Source of the DNA: Paraplanobispora siamensis
GTDB taxonomy: Bacteria > Actinomycetota > Actinomycetes > Streptosporangiales > Streptosporangiaceae
Assembly: GCF_016863175.1 (NCBI RefSeq)
Contig: NZ_BOOJ01000076.1
Coordinates: 1 to 64,000 of the forward strand
Direction of reading: 5' to 3'
DNA: 64,000 nt
The notes below the pieces were generated by a model that made no database searches, was not told where the DNA came from, and was given only the letters and a program-made list of their open reading frames with translations. Position 1 is the first letter of the stretch; the number at the start of each line of letters is the position of its first letter. The translations under genes were made by a program, and so were the position numbers. Shown here in pieces: positions 58,914 to 64,000 of this stretch.

Positions 58914-59981
58914 TCACCGCCCCGGCCGGTCTCCCAGACGGCCGATCACCTCATAGGCCGGGTTGCCGCGGGCGGCCTGGCGTACCTCGCGTGCGGTGGA
59001 GGCCACATACGCCTGTCCCGTGACGATGGAGGAGTGGCCCAGCAGTTCCATCAGCTCGTGCGCCGAGGCGCCGCGCTCGGCCAGGCGGGTGGCGAACTCG
59101 TGGCGCAGCGCGTGCACCAGCGTGCCCTTCTGCACCCGGTCGTGGACGCCGGCGTGGCGATAGCACTGCCGTACCAGATACTGCAGGCCGCCCCGGCGCA
59201 GCGGCCGGTTGGCGGTGTCGACCAGCAGCGCGGCCGAGCGGGGCAGCGTCGTCAGGCCGAAGCGCTCCAGCCTGCTGTGCAGGTAGCGGTCGATCAGGTG
59301 CTCGATGGGCGCTTCGATCGGCAGGGAGCGGGACTTGCCGCCCTTGCCGACGACCTGGACGCGGCGCTCGCCCGGGGAGCCGCCGATCGAGCCCAGGGTC
59401 AGGCTCAGCAGCTCGGCCGAGCGCATGCCCGTCACCAGGGCCATGGCCAGGACGACCAGGTCGCGTTCGACCCAGGGGTCGCGGGCCTTGCGGGCCCCGG
59501 CGGCGATGCGTTCCAGCAGTGTCGCCGAGGCGCTGCCGTCGCCCAGCAGCGGTTTGGGGGCCTTGGCCGGCTGCCTGGGACGGGGTACGGCGGCCATGGG
59601 GTTGCCCGCGAGCATCCCTTCGGCGACGCAGAAGGTCAGGAACTGGTTCCAGGCGCTCCAAGCGCGGTTGACGCTGGCCGGTGAGCGCGGGCCCGCGAAG
59701 TCGGCGAAGGCGGTGCGGATGAGGCGTCCCGACAGCTTGCGCACCTCCAGGTCGGCGGGTGCGACCGCGGCGGCGGCCGCGGCGAGGTCGGTGACGGTGC
59801 GCAGGTCACGGCTGTATCCGGCGACGGTGTGGGCCGAGAGCTTCTTGGCGCGCAGGGAGGACAGGAACTCCTCGACGGCCTCGGGGACGCGCATGAGCAC
59901 CAGCGGATCGTGGGTTTCGGTGACCGCTGCCGCGGCCGCCGGGACGTGCGGGGCCGTGGGGGCGGGCTCCTGGTGACGCAT
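58914..59981 (-). CDS. Tyrosine recombinase (XerD/integrase-like)
   Basis: This 355-residue protein has an N-terminal SAM-like core-binding domain (AVEEFLSSLRAKKLSAHTVAGYSRDL) and a catalytic domain with Arg in VTGMRSAELLSL, Lys in VVGKGGKSRSLPI, HxxR in HALRHEFATRLAERG, and His then Tyr in LGHSSIVTGQAYVAS. All the main residues are present. ATG at 59981 has a TATACATAAT-type AT-rich promoter right ahead of it and no ribosome-binding site. No att repeats or phage genes lie around it. Confidence 0.87.
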   Translation of the reverse strand: MRHQEPAPTAPHVPAAAAAVTETHDPLVLMRVPEAVEEFLSSLRAKKLSAHTVAGYSRDLRTVTDLAAAAAAVAPADLEVRKLSGRLIRTAFADFAGPRSPASVNRAWSAWNQFLTFCVAEGMLAGNPMAAVPRPRQPAKAPKPLLGDGSASATLLERIAAGARKARDPWVERDLVVLAMALVTGMRSAELLSLTLGSIGGSPGERRVQVVGKGGKSRSLPIEAPIEHLIDRYLHSRLERFGLTTLPRSAALLVDTANRPLRRGGLQYLVRQCYRHAGVHDRVQKGTLVHALRHEFATRLAERGASAHELMELLGHSSIVTGQAYVASTAREVRQAARGNPAYEVIGRLGDRPGR

Positions 59982-60154
59982 AAGTGAAATTATGTATACG
60001 CAACGGATCCCGAAGGCCGCGACACGCCCGGGAGTGCGCGACGACCGGCCCTGGTGAGTGCGGTGATCAGGGGATGGGTCAGGCGCGGGCCCCCATCCCG
60101 GGATGCTTCGCCGTGCTACAGACATCGGCCGATCGGCGGGGCTATCCTCATGCC

Positions 60155-60406
60155 ATGGCGGACATGATCAGAATCGTCGTCCTGACGGCGGTCGTCGTGA
60201 TTGCGGTCATCGGTTTGATCTGGCTCGCCGTCCGGCTGGCGCACCGGCCGCGTAACACCCTGCTGGGCGGGGCGCTGAGCCCGGAGCTGGTCAGCAGGGC
60301 CCGGGAGATCAAGGAGAGCGGCCAGTTCGACGAGGCGGTCTTCCTGATCCGCGGTGAGACGGGCATGAGCCAGCGTTCGGCCGCCCGTCTGGTGCGCCGC
60401 CTGTGA
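60155..60406 (+). CDS. 83-residue membrane protein, leaderless
   Basis: This 83-residue protein has one N-terminal membrane helix (IVVLTAVVVIAVIGLIWLAVRL) and a soluble C-terminal helical part (ELVSRAREIKESGQFDEAVFLIRGETGMSQRSAARLVRRL), similar to the actinobacterial UBA/ribosome-recycling-like helical tails. TATCCT at 60143-60148 lies 6 nt before the ATG and there is no ribosome-binding site, indicating a leaderless mRNA. Function unknown. Confidence 0.75.
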   Translation: MADMIRIVVLTAVVVIAVIGLIWLAVRLAHRPRNTLLGGALSPELVSRAREIKESGQFDEAVFLIRGETGMSQRSAARLVRRL

Positions 60407-60517
60407 GGGTGCGCACCTGACGACCCGGCCCGGCGATCGTCCGCCGCGCCGGGTCTCGTCGGGTCTCGTCGGGTCGCGGCCGTCGCGGGTGCGGCCTGTG
60501 CTCGGCCTGTGCGGGGC

Positions 60518-61114
60518 CTACGCCAGGTGGCGCACGCGCACGATGCCGGGGACGGTGCGCACGATCAGGTCGGCGATCTGGTCGTGGTGCCCGCCCGCGT
60601 GCCCGCGCAGTTCCGCCACTCCCTGGCGTACGGTGACCTCCCAGCTGGGCCCGAACGGGTACTGCTCGGCCAGCGCCGCCAGCGCGTCGGCTCGCAGGTC
60701 CTCGTCGGGACGGGCGAGCACGGCCATCAGGTCGCTGCGGCTGACCATCCCCACCACCTTGTCGTCGGCCACCACCGGCAGGCTCTTGACGCGTTTGACG
60801 ACCAGCAGGTCCACCAGTTGCGTGGCGTCGGTGGAGGGGGTGACGGTGATCACCTCGCGCGTCATCACCTCTGAGACGCGGTAGGGCGGCGGTGTGGCGT
60901 GCTCGGGTACGGCGCGCACCGTGGCGCGCGGATCGGGCTGGAACTCGCCCTGCAGCAGGTCCATCTCGCTGACGATTCCCACCAGCGCTCCGGACTCGTC
61001 CAGGACGGGGGCGGCGGTGATGCCCTCGGCGTACAGCACCCGTACCGCCCTGCGCACCGGGTCGGTGGACAGGACCGTGATGGCCGGGCTGGTCATGACC
61101 TCGCGTACCAGCAT
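60518..61114 (-). CDS. CBS-CBS-BON domain protein
   Basis: This 198-residue protein has two CBS motifs: VREVMTSPAITVLSTDPVRRAVRVLYAEGITAAPVLDESGALVGIVSEMDLL, then VSEVMTREVITVTPSTDATQLVDLLVVKRVKSLPVVADDKVVGMVSRSDLM. The C-terminal BON domain follows (VRQGVAELRGHAGGHHDQIADLIVRTVPGIVRV). CBS pairs bind adenine nucleotides; BON binds phospholipid or protein. Such proteins often belong to dormancy or hypoxia responses in actinobacteria. Confidence 0.92.
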   Translation of the reverse strand: MLVREVMTSPAITVLSTDPVRRAVRVLYAEGITAAPVLDESGALVGIVSEMDLLQGEFQPDPRATVRAVPEHATPPPYRVSEVMTREVITVTPSTDATQLVDLLVVKRVKSLPVVADDKVVGMVSRSDLMAVLARPDEDLRADALAALAEQYPFGPSWEVTVRQGVAELRGHAGGHHDQIADLIVRTVPGIVRVRHLA

Positions 61115-61321
61115 TACCGGCTCCTTCCGATCATGTCCGTGTCCCGGGCCCGGGCGGATGCGCCAGGCCGTCCCTCACCGGTCGCGCCGTGGCCGATCTC
61201 GCCGTACCGCACGCGCATCGCCTCCCTTGTCGTATCGTCGCATTCTTCACACCCCACCCCCACATACCGGCATATACCAGCACTGCTGGTCAACCGGCGA
61301 CACGGCCCAGTCCTCCGCCCG

Positions 61322-61363
61322 CGGTCTTTCACCCGCGGTCCTTCACCCTCAGTCCTTCATCCG
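61322..61363. repeat. 14-bp imperfect triplication at the 3' end of the alcohol dehydrogenase gene
   Basis: CGGTCTTTCACCCG, CGGTCCTTCACCCT and CAGTCCTTCATCCG lie head to tail. The last two units cover the stop codon and the last codons of the dehydrogenase; each unit retains the Met-Lys-Asp-like triplet. It is probably a short slippage duplication. Confidence 0.6.
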
Positions 61364-62395
61364 CAGTACGGCCGCGCCGGTGACGCGGTCGGCCGCCAGG
61401 TCGGCCAGGGCCCGGTCCGCCTCGTCGAGGGTGTAGGGGGTGGTGCTCACGCGCAGGGGGTGACGGGCGGCGAAAGACAGCAGCTCGCGCCCGTCGGCGC
61501 GGGTGTTGGCGGTGACGCTGCACAAGGTCCGCTCCTGGAACAGGTGCCGCTGGTAGTTCAGAGCCGGGATGTCGCTGAGGTGGATGCCCGCCACCGCCAG
61601 CGTGCCGCCGCGATCCAGCGCCTGCAGGGCCACCGGCACCAGGTCGCCGACGGGGGCGAACAGTATGGCCGCGTCCAGCGGCTCCGGGGGAGCGGCGTAG
61701 GCCTCACCGGCCGAGACCGCCCCCAGTTCCAGCGCCAGACGCCGGGCCTGCTCCGAGCGGGTCAGCACGTGGACCGTGGCCCCCTGGGCGAGCGCGACCT
61801 GCACGGTCAGATGCGCCGAGGCGCCGAACCCGTAGACGCCCAGCCGCCCGCCCTCGGGCAGCTGGGCCCGCACCAGCGCCCGGTAGCCGATGATCCCCGC
61901 GCACAGCAGCGGCGCCAGCTGCTCGGCCGGCGGCCCGTCGGGCAGGACGTAGACGAAGTCCTGCGGCGCCGTCAGGTACTCGGCGTAACCGCCGTCGGCG
62001 TCCCAGCCGGTGTAACGCGAGTCCGGGCACAGGTTCTCGGCCCCGCGGGCGCAGCAGAGGCACTTGCCGCAGGTGCCGCGCAGCCAGGCCACCCCCACCC
62101 GGGTGCCGACGGCCAGCCGGTCGGCCCCCGGGCCCCGGGCGATCACGCGTCCGACGACCTCGTGCCCGGGGACCGTCCGCGGGCGGCGGGGGAGCAGGTC
62201 TCCCTCGGCCAGGTGGAGGTCGGTACGGCAGACCGCGCACGCCTCGACCTCGATCAGCACTTGTGCGGGCGCGGGGCGGGGGACGGGCAGGCGCACCTGT
62301 TGCAGGGGAGCGGTGGCCATGGGGCCGGGCTCCCGTACCACCCATGCCGTCATCGTCTGCGCGGCCGCTGGCCGATCACCGGAGGTCGGGCTCAC
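61349..62395 (-). CDS. Zinc-dependent alcohol dehydrogenase (medium chain)
   Basis: This 348-residue protein has catalytic zinc ligands in [16 protein letters not shown] and VPGHEVVG, four structural-zinc Cys in [16 protein letters not shown], and a Rossmann segment [15 protein letters not shown]. It oxidises or reduces alcohols/aldehydes with NAD(P). An ATG 42 bp downstream is an alternative start. The shared promoter element is 33 bp upstream of the GTG. Confidence 0.9.
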   Translation of the reverse strand: MSPTSGDRPAAAQTMTAWVVREPGPMATAPLQQVRLPVPRPAPAQVLIEVEACAVCRTDLHLAEGDLLPRRPRTVPGHEVVGRVIARGPGADRLAVGTRVGVAWLRGTCGKCLCCARGAENLCPDSRYTGWDADGGYAEYLTAPQDFVYVLPDGPPAEQLAPLLCAGIIGYRALVRAQLPEGGRLGVYGFGASAHLTVQVALAQGATVHVLTRSEQARRLALELGAVSAGEAYAAPPEPLDAAILFAPVGDLVPVALQALDRGGTLAVAGIHLSDIPALNYQRHLFQERTLCSVTANTRADGRELLSFAARHPLRVSTTPYTLDEADRALADLAADRVTGAAVLRMKD

Positions 62396-62422
62396 CCGAT
62401 CAGGCTATCCGGCGATCGCCCA

Positions 62423-62447
62423 ATTTATGAATCTACATCGTAAAGGC
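62423..62447 (-). promoter_or_regulatory. Shared promoter element, copy D (alcohol dehydrogenase gene)
   Basis: Same 25 bases as copy C, including the 20-bp TGAATCTACATCGTAAAGGC (62428-62447). It lies in the 122-bp gap between the SDR stop and the dehydrogenase start, and read toward the dehydrogenase it contains TACGAT. Confidence 0.85.
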
Positions 62448-62517
62448 CATCTTTATTGATAAAAACCAAACACACCCTCAAAACAGCAGCAGCGGGGGAG
62501 AGGCGCCGACGCAGAAC

Positions 62518-63438
62518 TCACACCCGCCCCGGCGCAGTGACCGGACTGACCCCGGTGAGGCGCTCCGACACCTGCCACAGGCGGGCCTGAGTGTGGCCGT
62601 CGTGCGAGGCGGGGCTTGAGGTGACACGGACGGGGGAGCCCTTGAACTGACCGGGCCCGGAAGGTCCGTACAACCCTCCGCCGGGGGCGTGCGGATCGGT
62701 GGCGGCGCGCAGGGTGGGCAGGGCCCCCGCATCCGGAGGCTGGGTGAACAGGGGGCCGATGACGGCGTTGACGGCGCGGAAGGCCGGTGAGGCGTCGCGG
62801 AACAGCTCGGTACGGGCGCCGCCCGGATGTGCGGCGAGCGCCGCGGTGGGAGCCCCGTCGGCGGCCAGGCGGCGCTGGAGTTCGTAGGTGAACAGCAGGT
62901 TGGCGAGCTTGGACTGGGCGTAGGCGGTGTTGCGCCGGTAGCGCCGTTCACTGTGCAGGTCGTCGAAGTCCACCACGCCGGAGCGGTGGCCGAGGCTGGT
63001 GACGGTGACGACCCGTGAGGCGGGGGTGGCCAGCAGCAGCTCCAGCAGCAGCCCGGTCAGTGCGAAGTGGGCGAGGTGGTTGACGCCGAACTGGAGCTCG
63101 AAGCCGTCCTCGGTGCGGGTGTACGGGGGCCACCAGACGCCGGCGTTGTTGATCAGGAGGTCCAGGCGGTCGTAGCGCTCCCGGATCCGCCGGGCGGCGT
63201 CGTGCACCGAGGCCAGTGAGGCCAGATCGAGGCCGACGACGGCGATCGGCGTCGCGGTGGTGATCGTCTGGGCCGCCCGGCGGGCCCTGTCGCCGTCACG
63301 GCAGGCCATGACGACGGTGGCGCCGCGTTCGGCCAGTGCCTTGGCGGTGTGGTAGCCGATGCCGGCGTTGGCGCCGGTGATGACCGCGACGCGGCCGCTC
63401 TGGTCGGAGATGTCGGCGGTGGTCCAGCGTGGAGACAT
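62518..63438 (-). CDS. Short-chain dehydrogenase/reductase
   Basis: This 306-residue SDR has the cofactor loop VITGANAGIGYHTAKALAERGA, LLINNAGVWWPPY, catalytic Ser in VVTVTSLGHRSG and Tyr/Lys in YAQSKLANLL. It resembles retinol-dehydrogenase-like bacterial SDRs. The ATG has GAAGGG upstream. It is divergent from the TetR-type gene at 63532, and two direct repeats in between suggest that it is that regulator's target. Confidence 0.92.
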   Translation of the reverse strand: MSPRWTTADISDQSGRVAVITGANAGIGYHTAKALAERGATVVMACRDGDRARRAAQTITTATPIAVVGLDLASLASVHDAARRIRERYDRLDLLINNAGVWWPPYTRTEDGFELQFGVNHLAHFALTGLLLELLLATPASRVVTVTSLGHRSGVVDFDDLHSERRYRRNTAYAQSKLANLLFTYELQRRLAADGAPTAALAAHPGGARTELFRDASPAFRAVNAVIGPLFTQPPDAGALPTLRAATDPHAPGGGLYGPSGPGQFKGSPVRVTSSPASHDGHTQARLWQVSERLTGVSPVTAPGRV

Positions 63439-63467
63439 TTTCGGCGTGCCCTTCGTCGGCCTATAAT

Positions 63468-63508
63468 CGGAACGATCGCCCCGCTTAATATGCGGAACGC
63501 TCGCCCCG
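63468..63508. promoter_or_regulatory. Direct repeat in SDR-tetR promoter region
   Basis: CGGAACGATCGCCCCG (63468-63483) and CGGAACGCTCGCCCCG (63493-63508) match at 15 of 16 positions, 25 bp apart. A perfect TATAAT -10 (63462-63467) for the TetR-type gene lies immediately to the left, so a bound protein would block the transcription start. Confidence 0.65.
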
Positions 63509-63531
63509 TTTGTCCAGAGGGAAAGCAGGAC

Positions 63532-64000
63532 GTGACGAACAGACCGCTGCGCGCCGACGCCCGCCGCAACCGCGAACGCATCCTCGAAACCGCCTACACG
63601 GTCTTCGCCGCCGAAGGACTCACCGTGCCCATCGACGAGGTGGCCCGCCGCGCCGGCGTCGGCGCAGGCACCGTGTACCGGCACTTCCCCACCAAGGAGG
63701 CACTGCTCGAAGCGATCGTCCTGACACGCGTCGAACGGCTCATCGCCCACGCCGCACACCTGCTGGAGACCGCCGAAGCCGACCGCGCGTTCTTCGACTT
63801 CCTCACCCACATGATCGACGAGGGCGTCGCCAACCGCGCCCTCGCCGACGGGCTGGCCGGCATCGGCGTCGACGCCGAAACCGCCGCGGGCGGCGCGGAG
63901 CACACCCTCCAAGACGTCTTCGCGGCGCTTCTCCACCGGGCGCAGCGCGCCGGCGCGGTACGCCGGGACGTCGAGGCGGCCGACGTCAAGGCACTGGTCG
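63532..64000 (+). CDS. TetR-family regulator, 3' truncated by window end
   Basis: The first 156 codons are present. The N-terminal HTH is typical: RNRERILETAYTVFAAEGLTVPIDEVARRAGVGAGTVYRHFPTKEALLEAIV. The remaining visible part is helical ligand domain. GTG follows GAGGGAAAGCAGGA. It is divergent from the SDR gene and probably represses it through the direct repeat. The end lies outside the window. Confidence 0.9.
   Translation, partial: MTNRPLRADARRNRERILETAYTVFAAEGLTVPIDEVARRAGVGAGTVYRHFPTKEALLEAIVLTRVERLIAHAAHLLETAEADRAFFDFLTHMIDEGVANRALADGLAGIGVDAETAAGGAEHTLQDVFAALLHRAQRAGAVRRDVEAADVKALV

Noticed and set aside
60518-62395. Membership of a DosR-type hypoxia regulon
   Set aside because: CBS-BON and alcohol dehydrogenase genes suggested it, but no DosR-like GGGACT/AGTCCC dyad lies upstream of either gene.
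58914-63438. Prophage or integrative element around the recombinase
   Set aside because: Neighbours are ordinary metabolic and regulatory genes; no phage structural, excision or replication genes and no att-like repeat pair were seen.

Overview
The window is very GC-rich chromosomal DNA, with GTG starts, leaderless genes, F420-type enzymes, AfsR, PucR and BldC-like regulators, a roadblock/LC7 protein and DUF574 methyltransferase. This points to a filamentous actinomycete, most likely of the Streptosporangiales type; the genus is an inference and cannot be fixed from the sequence. No rRNA, tRNA or CRISPR array was seen.

Left end (1-9.2 kb): the 3' end of a PfaA-like iterative polyketide/secondary-lipid synthase (KR-DH), a 1830-residue single-chain acetyl-CoA carboxylase built like the eukaryotic enzyme, and a 4'-phosphopantetheinyl transferase. 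Together they look like a self-sufficient lipid cassette: synthase, its own malonyl-CoA supply, and the enzyme that activates its carrier domains. A leaderless squalene-cyclase-like gene follows.

9-31 kb is mostly housekeeping and stress functions in small units. It holds an aminoglycoside phosphotransferase, a roadblock protein, a winged-helix protein with CorA and a 43-residue membrane peptide, and an F420-type reductase divergent from a TetR gene with a double palindromic operator. An operon follows with an ABC ATPase, a permease, a sensor kinase and a response regulator. Next come a D-amino-acid dehydrogenase with PucR, a DksA/TraR protein, AraC/VOC genes, a TauE-type permease with a kinase-like phosphotransferase, and MarR divergent from tyrS.

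31-36 kb is a decay zone. It contains an IS5-type transposase remnant beside a 22-bp perfect palindrome, a fragmented beta-glucuronidase, and a VOC gene broken by one in-frame TGA. That VOC gene sits between the two arms of a 72-bp perfect inverted repeat. trmO and a small HTH gene are intact.

36-48 kb carries a GlxA-type AraC regulator, a secreted GH2 glycosidase with C-terminal AbfB-like modules, and a LacI/MFS divergent pair sharing a 16-bp operator. It also has a secreted beta-propeller protein, an 84-residue acidic protein with five exact 13-residue Asp/Gly repeats, a membrane protein and an AfsR-like regulator without an NB-ARC domain.

48-64 kb holds a haloacetate-dehalogenase-like hydrolase, a PhyH dioxygenase, a radical SAM protein, PfpI, an SMR pump, GNAT, HxlR and a BldC-like regulator with phased repeats. 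It also holds an ABC-2 exporter, a tyrosine recombinase, a CBS-BON protein, a zinc alcohol dehydrogenase, and an SDR divergent from a truncated TetR gene. Four genes here (AfsR-like, PhyH, a 62-residue protein, alcohol dehydrogenase) share a nearly identical 20-25-bp promoter element in the same orientation. This reveals an undescribed regulon and, with the lipid cassette, is the main discovery lead.
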